52,073 nucleotides of DNA, taken from positions 1 to 52,073 of the forward strand of contig JAJTFN010000053.1 of the NCBI GenBank assembly GCA_021298285.1, in the 5' to 3' direction. The notes below the pieces were generated by a model. It ran no database searches, was not told the DNA's origin, and worked only from the letters and a program-made list of their open reading frames with translations. This stretch comes from Verrucomicrobium sp. GTDB lineage: Bacteria > Verrucomicrobiota > Verrucomicrobiia > Limisphaerales > UBA9464. Shown in pieces: positions 28,206-37,578 of this stretch. Position 1 is the first letter of the stretch. Every line of letters starts with the position of its first letter. Made by a program: the position numbers and the translations under genes.

Positions 28206-28820
28206 ATGACGCCGCCGCCCCTCGTGCTCGCCTCGGCCTCCCCCCGCAGGGTCGAGTTGCTCCGGACCCTGGTGCCGCACTTCCAGGTCCTGCCCAGCGA
28301 TGCGGCCGAACTCCACGATGCCGGGCTCGGCGTCCGCCCGCTGTGCGAGGAGAACGCCCGGCTCAAGGCGGCGGCGGTGGCGAAGGCCCATCCGGGGTCC
28401 CTGGTGATCGGGGCCGACACGCTGGTGTGGATCGATGGTCAACCGCTTGGCAAGCCGGCGGACCTGACCGAGGCCGTGGCCATGCTGCACCGGCTGTCCG
28501 GTCGGGAGCACCAGGTGGTGACGGGGGTCTGCCTGATCCACGGAGCCACGGGCCGGTGCGAAGGCTTCTCGGACCTCACCCGCGTGCGGTTCCGCCCCCT
28601 CGACGACGCAGGGATCGACCGCTACCTCGCGGCGGTCCACACCCTCGACAAGGCCGGGGGCTACGCCCTCCAGCAGCACGGCGACTGGCTGGTGGAGTCG
28701 GTGACGGGGTCCCGGAGCAATGTCATCGGCCTGCCGGTGGAGGCACTGCGGGAGGCGCTGGAGCGCTGGGGGGTTCCGATGTCGCCACCGGCCGGCTGCG
28801 TCGGCGCGCCCGGAGGCTGA
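28206..28820 (+). CDS. maf: Maf-family nucleotide pyrophosphatase
   Basis: 204 aa. Maf proteins hydrolyse noncanonical or modified nucleoside triphosphates to monophosphates and are linked to septum control. The N-terminal LASASPRRVELL is the family signature, followed by ENARLKA, GADTLVW with the catalytic-site Asp, GREHQVVTGV, and DKAGGYALQQHG. The ATG at 28206 gives the standard N terminus. Its last 98 bases overlap the end of the convergent flippase gene. Confidence 0.93.
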   Translation: MTPPPLVLASASPRRVELLRTLVPHFQVLPSDAAELHDAGLGVRPLCEENARLKAAAVAKAHPGSLVIGADTLVWIDGQPLGKPADLTEAVAMLHRLSGREHQVVTGVCLIHGATGRCEGFSDLTRVRFRPLDDAGIDRYLAAVHTLDKAGGYALQQHGDWLVESVTGSRSNVIGLPVEALREALERWGVPMSPPAGCVGAPGG

Positions 28821-30087
28821 CGAAAACGGCCCAGGCAAGCAGCGCCCCGTTGAAGATCACCACGCGCTGCACCACCCGCGCCAGCCCCTCGGCAGGGGTG
28901 CCCTGCAGCAGCGACTCCCGGAATCCCCACAGGCTGACGGCGTAGGCGATGGCCAGCAGGGCCGCCCCGGGCACGAAGCGGAAGTCCCCATGGGCCATGC
29001 GGTCGCTGAAGAGCACGTTGGCCAGGGTGAAGGCGAGCATGCCCCAGGCGAACCACGGCACCAGCGGGGCCGACAGTTCGACGGGGATGCCCGGCAGCAG
29101 GATCCGCACGGGCAACCAGGGCAGCAGGGTGCAGCCGAGGGCGGTCAGCCCGCCGAGGACGGCCGTGGCCCCCAGCGTCCAGCCGAAGGCCTGGCGCCCG
29201 TCGCCGCCCGAGGCTCCCCGGGCCACCTTCGGGAACATCACCAGCGCCAACGGCACGGTGAACTGGCTGAGCGCGAAGCCGACCTGCGCCCCCGGCGAGT
29301 AGCGCGCGCCGACCTCCGGCTGCCACGTTCCAGGCACCGCGTCCTGCAGGAAGAGGTTGTCCAGCTGGGCCATGGCCTGCAGTGCGGCCGCCCCGAGGAA
29401 GAAGGTCCAGAATCCGCCGCCGCCCACCTCCGGTGAGCGGTCCGGGGCCGCGGGCGTGGGGAGCGTCGCCCCGGGTGTTGCCGGTCGCAGGGCCCGGTAT
29501 CCGGCCCCCATCGCCAGCAGGGTGCCGATGAGCGCCCCACCGATGGCCCCGGCAGCCCCGCCTCCGATCGAGCCCAGGATGGCGACCACCGCGGCGAATC
29601 GCCCCAAGCCGTCGGCGATGGCCATGGCACCCAGGCCGGCGAAATCCTGGCGCCCCTGGAGCACGCCCCGCTGCAGCGCCGCCATCAGCGAGGTGAGGAT
29701 CAGCGCCCAGGTGATCCACAGCGGCCACACCGACGACAGGTTCCAGCGCGCCGCCAGCCCGGGCCCGGCGGGGAGGAGCATCAGGCCCGCGACCCCCATG
29801 GCCAGCGCAACCGTCCGCACCGACCGACGCAGATCGGCGCGGTTGGCCTCGAAAGCCTCCGGGGTCAGCGCCGTGGCGGTTCGGCGGGCGGTCAGGGTCC
29901 ACAGGGCTCCCTGCGCGGCACCCACGACATAGAAGACCGCCAGCAGGGACTTGAACTGGAAGTACGTTTGGGCTCCCCCGAGCTTGGAGACCGCGCCGTG
30001 GACCAAGGCCATGCCCACCCCGCCGCCGAGCGTGGCGGCAATCATCCAGAGGCTTTGCCGGAGGAACCGGGATTTGGACTCGCTCAT
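28723..30087 (-). CDS. Polysaccharide/lipid-linked oligosaccharide flippase (MATE/MurJ-like)
   Basis: 454 aa with about twelve hydrophobic segments, beginning with SLWMIAATLGGGVGMAL. It would flip lipid-linked sugars across the inner membrane for surface polymer synthesis. The C terminus is a Pro/Ala-rich tail that runs 98 bases into the convergent maf gene, an unusually long overlap. The start at 30087 overlaps the stop of the upstream pseudouridine synthase by four bases. MurJ, Wzx-type and general MATE exporters look alike at this level, so the substrate is open. A nearby GT2 gene fits glycan synthesis. Confidence 0.78.
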   Translation of the reverse strand: MSESKSRFLRQSLWMIAATLGGGVGMALVHGAVSKLGGAQTYFQFKSLLAVFYVVGAAQGALWTLTARRTATALTPEAFEANRADLRRSVRTVALAMGVAGLMLLPAGPGLAARWNLSSVWPLWITWALILTSLMAALQRGVLQGRQDFAGLGAMAIADGLGRFAAVVAILGSIGGGAAGAIGGALIGTLLAMGAGYRALRPATPGATLPTPAAPDRSPEVGGGGFWTFFLGAAALQAMAQLDNLFLQDAVPGTWQPEVGARYSPGAQVGFALSQFTVPLALVMFPKVARGASGGDGRQAFGWTLGATAVLGGLTALGCTLLPWLPVRILLPGIPVELSAPLVPWFAWGMLAFTLANVLFSDRMAHGDFRFVPGAALLAIAYAVSLWGFRESLLQGTPAEGLARVVQRVVIFNGALLAWAVFVSLRARRRSRPVATSEPPSAPAPPAVPPPAGR

Positions 30088-31112
30088 GGCCGGCGTCGGG
30101 ACCGAGGGGTTGGTCGTGGAGGGACTCCGGGTCCTGCGGCCGCGGCACCCGGCCGGTTCCCGTTCCCGGCCTCGACCCGCAGGCGATCGAGGCACCCGGC
30201 CATGTCCCGGGGCAGGGGCGCCTCGAAGGTCACGCGTTGCCCGGTGCGCGGGTGGAGGAAGGCCAGCCGTTGGGCATGGAGCATTTGCCGGGGGGCCTTC
30301 CACCGGTGGTCCTGCGCGAAGCGGGCGTTGGCCCGCTCCCCATAGACCTCGTCGCCGAGCAGCGGGAACCCCAGGTGCGCCAGGTGGACGCGGATCTGGT
30401 GGGTGCGTCCGGTGTGCAGCCGGCACTCGACCCAGGAGGCCTCGCCGAGGGCCTCGAGGCAGTGGTATTCCGTCCAGGCCTCGCGGCCGTCCCCGGGGGG
30501 GGCGATCGCCATCCGCTTGCGTTGCACGGGATGGCGGTCGATCGGGGCCCGGATGTCCCCGTGCGTCGGGCGGATCGCCCCGATCACCAGCGCCAGGTAG
30601 GTCTTCTCCACCGTGCGCGCGGCGAACTGCGCCGAGAGGTGGGTGTGGGCCGCGTCGGTCTTGGCCACCACGAGGCAGCCGCTGGTGCCGAGGTCCAGCC
30701 GGTGCACGATGCCCGGGCGCTCGACCCCGCCGATGCCGCTCAGGCGGCCCCGGCAATGGTGCAGCAGCGCATGGACCAGCGTGCCCGTGGCGTGCCCGGC
30801 GGCCGGATGGACGACCAACTCGGCCGGCTTGTCCACCACGAGCAGGTCGTCGTCCTCGTGCAGGATGGAAAGCGGGATGTCCTCGGGCAGCACCTCGCAG
30901 GCGACGGCCTCCGGCCACCGCACCTCGATACGGTCCCCCACCCGCGGCTGTTCGGTCGCCTTGGGCGTCCGGCCGTTCACGCGGACGGCTCCCTCGGAGA
31001 TCAACTGCTGGAAGCGGCCACGCGAGGTCTCCGGGAACCGGTCCGCCAGGTAGCGGTCCAGCCGGACCCCGGGACGGCTTTCGGTGACCTCGATGTCGAT
31101 GGGTTCAGGCAT
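30084..31112 (-). CDS. rluD: RluD-like ribosomal large subunit pseudouridine synthase
   Basis: 342 aa. The N-terminal S4 RNA-binding domain covers about residues 12-75 (RLDRYLADRFPETSRGRFQQLI). The catalytic domain carries HRLDLGTSG with catalytic Asp140, then HTGRTHQIRVHLAHLG and LLGDEVYG. It isomerises uridines in 23S rRNA. The C-terminal tail is long and basic/proline-rich. The ATG at 31112 (MPEPIDIEVTE) is preferred over one at 31208, whose extra 32 residues look noncoding. RluC/RluD distinction cannot be settled by eye, but the S4 plus catalytic layout fits RluD. Confidence 0.9.
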   Translation of the reverse strand: MPEPIDIEVTESRPGVRLDRYLADRFPETSRGRFQQLISEGAVRVNGRTPKATEQPRVGDRIEVRWPEAVACEVLPEDIPLSILHEDDDLLVVDKPAELVVHPAAGHATGTLVHALLHHCRGRLSGIGGVERPGIVHRLDLGTSGCLVVAKTDAAHTHLSAQFAARTVEKTYLALVIGAIRPTHGDIRAPIDRHPVQRKRMAIAPPGDGREAWTEYHCLEALGEASWVECRLHTGRTHQIRVHLAHLGFPLLGDEVYGERANARFAQDHRWKAPRQMLHAQRLAFLHPRTGQRVTFEAPLPRDMAGCLDRLRVEAGNGNRPGAAAAGPGVPPRPTPRSRRRP

Positions 31113-31343
31113 GGCGGCCGGTGCCGGTTCCGGGCTCCCGATGGCGCCTCGGGAGATCGGACGGACGACAGGACGGTATCGGGCGCGCCACCCCAAGGCG
31201 ACCGCCAATGCGGGGTGCCCATCTGGAACGACCGCCGCAGCGGGGGGACCGGGCCGGGCGTCGGGACAGGGACCGGGTCCGGGTCAGACGGATGGTTTCC
31301 GGCACGGTTCCCGGGAGGTTTTTGCACCCCGGAGGTTCGCCGC

Positions 31344-31373
31344 TTGCCCCGCCCTCCGGCCGATCCCTAGATT
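31344..31373 (+). promoter_or_regulatory. Candidate ftsK promoter with start-proximal -10
   Basis: TTGCCC (31344-31349), 18 bases, TAGATT (31368-31373, four of six). The -10 ends seven bases before the GTG at 31381, the same distance as in mutM. GGGAGG, which could be a ribosome-binding site, also lies in that gap, so two interpretations compete. Confidence 0.4.
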
Positions 31374-31380
31374 GGGAGGC

Positions 31381-34242
31381 GTGGCGACCAAGGAGCGGAC
31401 AGAAGAAACCAGCCGGGACCGGATCTGGGTCGACAGCCAGGGGTTGCTGCTCATCCTCGTGGCGGTCGTGCTCGCCGCGGCGCTGATTTCCTACGACCGC
31501 CTCGACCTGCGGGTCAACACCACCGAACCGAACGCCGCCATCCACAACTGGATGGGGCGCTTTGGCGCCCGTCTCGTGTATGAACTCCAGTTGGTGCTCG
31601 GGTTTGGCATCTGGGTCCTTCCCGTGCTGTTCCTGGGGTTCGGTTGCGCCTCCTTCGTGCCCTCGCTGGCCTACCTGCGCCGGTGGCGATCCTTGATCGC
31701 CTCGGTGGGTCTGGTGATCGCCTGCGTGGGGGTCCTCGACCTGTGCGAGCGCTGGATCCCCGCCGTCCAGTTGCGCAAGAACAGCGGCCCCAGCCCGGGT
31801 GGCGTCCTTGGGCACCAGATCAACAGCGCATGGGTCGAGTACTCGGTCGGTCGCATGGGGGCGGCCGTCGCCTACGTCCTGGTCTATCTGGCCAGCCTGT
31901 TCTTCCTCACCGATCACCAGTTGCTCGTGTGGATCCGTCACCTGTGGGTCCGAATTCCCAGGACCCCCGAGGAGAAGCTCGCCGCCGAGGAGGCGGCCAT
32001 CGAGAAGCGGGCCAAATCACTCGAGAAGAAGGCCCGGGAACTGTCCCGGCAGGCCGCTGCCGAGGCGGAGGCCCCGGTGGCCAAGGCGGTCCCGGCCAAG
32101 GGATCGCGTGCCAAGGCCTCGCCGTTCGCGCCTGATCCGGAATCTTCCACGCCGTCCAGCACTGCCGGCCTGGGAGCCGACCTCAAACCCGTGCCCGAGG
32201 TGAGGATCCGTGACCTGAGCGTGCCCCAACCTCGCCCGGAACCGGTCGAGCGGGCTGTCCAGACCGGCGAGGTGATCCGAGCCGATGAGGTGGCCGCCGG
32301 TGTGTCGTCCCCTTCCGCCACCTCCTCCTCGGCCGAGCCCTCCGCCCAGGCAGGGGCCCAGGCCGCCTCACGGGAACCCGGCGAGCCGAAGTCCCTGACG
32401 GAGCGCATCCTCGGCCGCCGCCCCGGCACCGATCTCGACGACCCATCGCAGGAGCCTTCCGCGCAGGCCGTCCCGGATCCCGACGACGCCCCGCCTTGGG
32501 ATCGGCCGGCGGATGCCGAGGCCATGGCATCGTCCGCGGCCGTTGCGCCGCCCGGCTCCCCGGACCCCGGGCCCGTCCCGCGTCCCCGGGCGGTCCTGCA
32601 GCCCCGCAAGGCCAAACCCATCACCGTGGCGGTGGCCCCGGTCATCGGGAACTACCGCCTGCCGTCGATCGACCTGCTCAGCCTGCCCGACACCACGGTC
32701 AAGCCCACCGAGACCAAGGAGGAGCTCATGGCCAATGCCCGGCTGATGGTCCAGACGCTGGCCCAGTTCGGCATCGAGGTCGCCCCCGGTGACATCACCA
32801 AGGGCCCCACCATCACCCGCTACGAACTGCACCCGTCCCCCGGGGTCCGGCTGGAGCGCATCGCCGCGCTGACCAACAACATCGCCGCGGCGTTGAAGGC
32901 CGAACGGCTGAACATCCTCGCCCCGGTTCCCGGCAAGTCGTCGGTGGGTGTCGAGGTGCCCAACGCGGTCAAGACCAAGGTCATCATGCGGGACCTGCTC
33001 GAGGCCCCGGAGTGGCAGAACACCAAGGCGCGCATCCCGCTGGCCCTGGGCAAGGACGTCTACGGCCACCCCATCATCGCCGACCTGGCCGAGATGCCCC
33101 ACGTGCTCATTGCCGGCAGCACCGGCTCGGGCAAGTCGGTCTGCATCAACACCATCATCGCCTCCTTGGTGTACCGCTTCAGCCCCGACCAGCTCCGCTT
33201 CGTGATGATCGACCCCAAGGTGGTCGAACTGCAGCAGTACAACGCGCTGCCCCACCTGGTGGTGCCCGTGGTCACCGACCCCAAGAAGGTCATCCTGGCC
33301 CTCCGCTGGGTGGTCAACGAGATGGAGAAGCGCTACCAGATCTTCGCCCGCGTCGGGGTGCGCAACATCAAGTCGTTCAACGAGCGCCCGAAGGAGAAGC
33401 CCCTGCCGCCGCAGGAACCGGAACTGCCGCTGACCGCGCGGCGGGAGCGGGTCGAGCCCGGGGCCGACGGGTTCGCCGTGGAGGTCGACGAGCAGATCGT
33501 CGTCCCACGTGACGAGGACATCGTCATCCCCGAGAAGCTCTCCTACATCGTGGTGATCATCGACGAGCTGGCCGACCTGATGCTGGTGGCCCCGGCCGAT
33601 GTCGAGATGGCCATCGCACGGATCACCCAGATGGCCCGGGCCGCGGGCATCCATTGCATCGTGGCCACCCAGCGGCCGTCGGTGGACGTGATCACCGGCG
33701 TCATCAAGGCCAACATCCCGGCGCGCATCGCCTTCCAGGTGGCGGCCAAGGTGGATTCGCGCACGATCCTCGACCAGATGGGGGCCGACAAGCTCCTGGG
33801 CAAGGGCGACATGCTCTACCTGCCGCCCGGGTCGGGCCGGCTCATCCGTGCCCAGGGCGCCCTCATCACCGACGCCGAGATCGAGGCCGTGATGAACCAC
33901 ATCAGCGTCCAGGGCAAGCCGAGCTACGAGCCCGAGATCCACCAGGCGCTCCAGAAGGCCCAGGGGAGCATGGGCACGCTGCCCCTCGATCCCGACGACG
34001 AGGGGGGAAGCGAGGACGACGAGATCCTGCAGAAATGCATCGACGTCATCCGCTCGGAGAAGAAGGCCAGCGTGTCGCTGCTTCAGCGCCGGCTCAAGCT
34101 GGGGTACGGGCGGGCGGCCCGCCTGATGGATGAACTGGAGGCCCGCGGATTGGTCGGCCCGAGCAAGGGGGCCGAGCCCCGGGACATCCTCATCGACCTC
34201 GACGGCGAGGGTTACGACGGCGGTGGGCAGCGCCTGGTGTAG
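31381..34242 (+). CDS. ftsK: FtsK/SpoIIIE DNA translocase
   Basis: 953 aa. Four N-terminal membrane helices (about residues 20-180) are followed by a charged coiled coil and a Pro/Ala-rich linker to about 420. The RecA-like motor has Walker A GSTGSGKS (Lys585), Walker B VIIDELADL (Asp728) and ATQRPSVDVITG. A C-terminal winged-helix gamma domain (about 880-953, SVSLLQRRLKLGYGRAARLMDELE) reads KOPS-type sites. It pumps chromosomal DNA through the division septum. GTG at 31381 is chosen for the short charged segment before helix 1 and the GGGAGG just upstream; an earlier in-frame ATG would add about 99 residues of Gly/Arg-rich sequence that looks noncoding. Confidence 0.95.
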   Translation: MATKERTEETSRDRIWVDSQGLLLILVAVVLAAALISYDRLDLRVNTTEPNAAIHNWMGRFGARLVYELQLVLGFGIWVLPVLFLGFGCASFVPSLAYLRRWRSLIASVGLVIACVGVLDLCERWIPAVQLRKNSGPSPGGVLGHQINSAWVEYSVGRMGAAVAYVLVYLASLFFLTDHQLLVWIRHLWVRIPRTPEEKLAAEEAAIEKRAKSLEKKARELSRQAAAEAEAPVAKAVPAKGSRAKASPFAPDPESSTPSSTAGLGADLKPVPEVRIRDLSVPQPRPEPVERAVQTGEVIRADEVAAGVSSPSATSSSAEPSAQAGAQAASREPGEPKSLTERILGRRPGTDLDDPSQEPSAQAVPDPDDAPPWDRPADAEAMASSAAVAPPGSPDPGPVPRPRAVLQPRKAKPITVAVAPVIGNYRLPSIDLLSLPDTTVKPTETKEELMANARLMVQTLAQFGIEVAPGDITKGPTITRYELHPSPGVRLERIAALTNNIAAALKAERLNILAPVPGKSSVGVEVPNAVKTKVIMRDLLEAPEWQNTKARIPLALGKDVYGHPIIADLAEMPHVLIAGSTGSGKSVCINTIIASLVYRFSPDQLRFVMIDPKVVELQQYNALPHLVVPVVTDPKKVILALRWVVNEMEKRYQIFARVGVRNIKSFNERPKEKPLPPQEPELPLTARRERVEPGADGFAVEVDEQIVVPRDEDIVIPEKLSYIVVIIDELADLMLVAPADVEMAIARITQMARAAGIHCIVATQRPSVDVITGVIKANIPARIAFQVAAKVDSRTILDQMGADKLLGKGDMLYLPPGSGRLIRAQGALITDAEIEAVMNHISVQGKPSYEPEIHQALQKAQGSMGTLPLDPDDEGGSEDDEILQKCIDVIRSEKKASVSLLQRRLKLGYGRAARLMDELEARGLVGPSKGAEPRDILIDLDGEGYDGGGQRLV

Positions 34243-34298
34243 CGGTCGCAAGGTCCCCCAACGGGAGAAGGCGGCCAACCGAAGGGGAGGATCTCGCC

Positions 34299-34327
34299 TT
34301 GAGGAATCGTCCTCCCGCGGCTAGTAC
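34299..34327 (+). promoter_or_regulatory. Candidate glgC promoter
   Basis: TTGAGG (34299-34304), 17 bases and TAGTAC (34322-34327) lie 25 bases before the glgC ATG. Spacing is ideal, the -10 is weak. Confidence 0.35.
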
Positions 34328-34352
34328 TTTCCGAAAATCCGGCCCGACCTGT

Positions 34353-35648
34353 ATGCCCATCCCCCGACCCTCCTCGTTCAACGGCAGCACCCTCAGCATC
34401 ATCATGGGGGGAGGGCAGGGGACCCGCTTGTTTCCGTTGACCCGCGACAGGGCCAAGCCGGCGGTGCCCCTGGCGGGCAAGTATCGCCTGGTCGACATCC
34501 CCATCTCCAACTGCATCAACAGCGGTCTGCGTCGCATCTACCTGCTGACCCAGTTCAACTCGGCCTCGCTGCATCGCCACGTCTCCCAGAGCTACAAGTT
34601 CGACCACTTCAGCGGCGGCTTCGTGGAGTTGTTGGCCGCCGAGCAGAGCTTCTCGAGCACGAGCTGGTACCAGGGCACGGCGGACGCCGTTCGCAAGAAC
34701 CTCCAGCACTTCAAGAACAACGACTTCGAGTACGCGCTGATCCTCTCGGGTGACCAGTTGTACCAGATGGACTTCCAGCAGGTCCTCCAGTCGCACATCG
34801 AGCATTCGGCCGACCTCACGGTGGCGACCATCCCGGTGGCGGCGCGCGAGGCGAGCGCGCTGGGCATCATGCAGGTGAACCCCGAGAACCGCATCACCCG
34901 CTTCGTCGAGAAGCCCAAGGACCCCGCTGTCCTGGAGTCGATGAAACTCGACCGGGCCTCCTATCCCAAGTACGGCATCCGGCGGGACGAGGATCTCTAC
35001 CTCGCGTCCATGGGCATCTACGTCTTCAACCGTGAGGTGCTCTTCGACCTGCTGAACAACAACCACACCGACTTCGGCAAGCACATCATCCCCGGGGCCA
35101 TCGAGAACCGCCGGGTCTACTCCTACATCTTCCAGGGCTACTGGGAGGACATCGGAACCATCCGCAGCTTCTTCGAGGCCAGCCTTGACCAGACCAACGA
35201 CCGGCCGCAGTTCGATTTCTTCAACCCGACGGTCTTCACCCGGCCCCGCTACCTGCCGGCCACGCGCATCGAGAGCGCCGCGATCGACCACGCGGTCATC
35301 GCGGACGGTTGCACGATCGACCACGCCCAGTTGCGCCACGCGGTGGTGGGCATCCGGTCGATCCTCGACGCCGGAAGCTCCCTCAACCGGGTGGTGATGA
35401 TGGGCGCCGACCATTACGACACCGTCGAGAAGCGCAACCGGCCCGAGAACCAGGGCATCCCGATCGGGGTGGGCAAGGGCACGCGGATCGACAACGCCAT
35501 CATCGACAAGAACGCCCGCATCGGCCGCAACTGCATCCTCTCGCCCGAGGGCAAGCCCGCCGACGCCGACCACCCCCTCTACTACATCCGCGACGGGGTG
35601 CTGGTCATCCCGAAGGGCGCGGTCATCCCGGACAAGACCGTCATCTAG
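34353..35648 (+). CDS. glgC: Glucose-1-phosphate adenylyltransferase
   Basis: 431 aa, the normal size. It makes ADP-glucose for glycogen synthesis. The nucleotide-binding loop is GGGQGTRLFPLT with DRAKPAVPLAGKYRLVDIPISNC, followed by SGDQLYQMD. The glucose-1-phosphate site is around FVEKPKD, and YWEDIGTIRSF is also conserved. The C-terminal left-handed beta helix begins near ATRIESAAIDHAVI. The ATG at 34353 is used; an earlier TTG would add a tail that looks noncoding and would overlap the candidate promoter. No other glycogen genes are in the window. Confidence 0.96.
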   Translation: MPIPRPSSFNGSTLSIIMGGGQGTRLFPLTRDRAKPAVPLAGKYRLVDIPISNCINSGLRRIYLLTQFNSASLHRHVSQSYKFDHFSGGFVELLAAEQSFSSTSWYQGTADAVRKNLQHFKNNDFEYALILSGDQLYQMDFQQVLQSHIEHSADLTVATIPVAAREASALGIMQVNPENRITRFVEKPKDPAVLESMKLDRASYPKYGIRRDEDLYLASMGIYVFNREVLFDLLNNNHTDFGKHIIPGAIENRRVYSYIFQGYWEDIGTIRSFFEASLDQTNDRPQFDFFNPTVFTRPRYLPATRIESAAIDHAVIADGCTIDHAQLRHAVVGIRSILDAGSSLNRVVMMGADHYDTVEKRNRPENQGIPIGVGKGTRIDNAIIDKNARIGRNCILSPEGKPADADHPLYYIRDGVLVIPKGAVIPDKTVI

Positions 35649-35725
35649 CTTGGTCGGGGGCCGATCGGGAATCCCACCGCCCGGGCCGGCCCGCGAAGGC
35701 CCTCCGGGCGACCAGAAAACATCGC

Positions 35726-35755
35726 TTGCCTCCCGAAGGCCCCGGTGGCTACTTT
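35726..35755 (+). promoter_or_regulatory. Candidate promoter of the rpsP operon
   Basis: TTGCCT (35726-35731), 18 bases and TACTTT (35750-35755) lie in the 183-base gap before rpsP and leave a leader of about 70 bases. The match is moderate. Confidence 0.35.
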
Positions 35756-35831
35756 CTCGGTTCCTTCGAGGTTCCTGGCACGGGAAGGGTTCCGGTGCCC
35801 GGGAATGCGGGCAGGAGCAACAAACATCCCT

Positions 35832-36095
35832 ATGGTTCGTATTCGTCTGAAGCGCGGCGGCAACAAGAACAACCCGGTCTACCGGATCGTGGTGGCCGAC
35901 GGTCGCAGTCCCCGGGACGGCAAGTTCATCGAGGAGATCGGCACCTACAACCCCAAGGTCAAGGGCAACAACTACACCCTGAACTTGGATCGTGCCCAGT
36001 ACTGGGTCGGCGTCGGCGCCCAACCCAGCGACACGGTCGCCTCCTTCATCAAGAAGTCGGCCAAGGTGGCCGGGGCCGCCGCGGTCTCCGCCTGA
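35832..36095 (+). CDS. rpsP: 30S ribosomal protein S16
   Basis: 87 aa. It begins [20 protein letters not shown] and contains [20 protein letters not shown], the conserved S16 sequence. The tail ends in an Ala-rich stretch. It binds 16S rRNA in the 30S body. It is the first gene of the rpsP-khpA-trmD-rplS operon. The ATG at 35832 is the only start that gives the conserved N terminus. Confidence 0.97.
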   Translation: MVRIRLKRGGNKNNPVYRIVVADGRSPRDGKFIEEIGTYNPKVKGNNYTLNLDRAQYWVGVGAQPSDTVASFIKKSAKVAGAAAVSA

Positions 36096-36112
36096 ACCCC
36101 GGGAGACCCTCC

Positions 36113-36349
36113 ATGCAGGCCTTCCTCGAGTTCGTGGTGAAGGAGTTGGTGGACGACCCCGCGTCGGTGTCCGTGACTCCGGTCGAGCGGGGTGGCCTCA
36201 CGGTCTACGAGGTGCGGGTGTCCCGGCAGGATGCCGGGAAGATCATCGGGCGACGGGGTGGTACCATCCAGGCGATCCGTTCGGTCCTCCAAGTGGGTGC
36301 CGCCAAGGCCGGAAAACGGTGCACGGTGGATCTGGTCGAGGACGACTAG
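36113..36349 (+). CDS. khpA: KH-domain RNA-binding protein KhpA
   Basis: 78 aa. It is a single KH domain with the RNA-binding loop GRRG in DAGKIIGRRGGTIQAIR, preceded by LEFVVKELVDDPASVSV. KhpA-type proteins bind many RNAs and affect cell size and translation, often with a KhpB partner. It starts 17 bases after rpsP in the typical ribosomal operon position. Confidence 0.93.
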   Translation: MQAFLEFVVKELVDDPASVSVTPVERGGLTVYEVRVSRQDAGKIIGRRGGTIQAIRSVLQVGAAKAGKRCTVDLVEDD

Positions 36350-36800
36350 TCCGGGACGGGGCAGCCGGGACCATGGCTCCGGTCAGCTCTCCGCCCGACG
36401 GTCCAAACCCTCCCGACGCGGCAGTCCTCGTTGGGGTCAACCGGTAGGATCCTCCAGCCGTCATTCAACCCCGACAGGCCGATAGCCCGACTCCGGGTCG
36501 GCGTCGACGGGCAAGCCCCCCCCCGGGAGGGCCTCACCGTGGATGGGCAATGCGGACCCCCCTGAAACATCCACCTTCGGCCCCGACGCGATCAGCCTGA
36601 GTTCCGTCGGCGGAATCCCTTGGGCCATGATCCCTGACATCGGAAGTCCGGGCACGGTCCGGAAGTCCTCCGGACGCCTCCTTGGATTCTTTCGGGATCC
36701 CTTGCAGGATGGATGCGTCCGATGCGTCCTTGGATGATTCGGAGCCCTGTCTGGCAGAATCCCGGTTCCCACCACGACCTCCCCACCCTCCTGATCCCGG
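36350..36800. other. 451-base gap between khpA and trmD, no supported gene
   Basis: In many bacteria rimM lies here, but no RimM PRC-barrel protein is readable in any frame. The only suggestive start is an ATG at 36373 whose 24-residue frame ends in AVLVGVNR before a stop; this faintly resembles the first strand of RimM and may be chance. A 7-base-pair hairpin GTCCGGA/TCCGGAC lies at 36657-36675, a C9 run is near 36516, and GATGCGTCC is repeated in tandem near 36715. The open frame on the minus strand runs into trmD and has poor composition. Confidence 0.6.
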
Positions 36801-37496
36801 ATGAGAATCGACATCCTGAGCCTGTTTCCGGGCATGTTCGCCGGTCCGCTGGACGAGAGCATCGTCGGTCGGGCGCGCGAGGCGGGGTTGCTGGACCTGC
36901 GGATCCACCACCTGCGCGACTGGGCCCATGACCGGCACAAGACGGTTGATGACCGCCCCTTTGGCGGCGGGCCAGGGATGGTGCTGAAGCCGGAGCCGAT
37001 CTTCGAGGCCGTGGAGTCGCTTCGTCAGGAGCGGACTCAGGTGATCCTCACCGCCCCAGGTGGCCGACCGTTCACCCAGGCGGTCGCGGGCGAACTGGCG
37101 GCGATGGAGCACCTCATCCTCATCTGCGGCAGTTACGAGGGGTTCGACGAGCGCATCCGGGAGCACCTGGCGGACGATGCCCTGAGCATCGGCGACTATG
37201 TCCTCACCAACGGGGCCTTGCCGGCGATGGTCATCGTGGATGCCGTGACCCGGTTGCTGCCGGGCGCCTTGGGCGACGCGGAGAGCGCCTCGGATGAATC
37301 CCATGGTGACGGGTTGCTCGAATATCCTCACTATACCCGTCCGGCGGAATTCCGGGGTTGGCCGGTGCCGGAAGTCCTGCTCTCGGGAAACCATGCGGAC
37401 ATCGCCAAGTGGCGACGCCGTCAGTCGATGCGTCGGACCGCCGAGCGGCGTCCGGACCTTTGGGAAAAGTACCGCTGGCGCAAACCCGGGGTTTGA
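36801..37496 (+). CDS. trmD: tRNA (guanine37-N1)-methyltransferase
   Basis: 231 aa, normal size. It methylates G37 of tRNAs with S-adenosylmethionine and prevents frameshifting. [13 protein letters not shown] starts the protein. [12 protein letters not shown], the trefoil-knot sequence [11 protein letters not shown] and [15 protein letters not shown] form the cofactor site, and [12 protein letters not shown] follows. It is separated from khpA by 451 bases rather than by rimM, and rplS follows after 82 bases. Confidence 0.96.
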   Translation: MRIDILSLFPGMFAGPLDESIVGRAREAGLLDLRIHHLRDWAHDRHKTVDDRPFGGGPGMVLKPEPIFEAVESLRQERTQVILTAPGGRPFTQAVAGELAAMEHLILICGSYEGFDERIREHLADDALSIGDYVLTNGALPAMVIVDAVTRLLPGALGDAESASDESHGDGLLEYPHYTRPAEFRGWPVPEVLLSGNHADIAKWRRRQSMRRTAERRPDLWEKYRWRKPGV

Positions 37497-37578
37497 TGGA
37501 TACTTGAATTTCTGCGGCGTTGATTGCCGTGAGTTTTGAAGGACAGCGAATTTTTGGAACACTGAACAGAAGACAGCC

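Noticed and set aside
36461-36940. Minus-strand frame in the khpA-trmD gap
   Set aside because: It overlaps the start of trmD, has no recognisable domain and unusual Pro/Gly/Arg composition, so it was not called as a gene.
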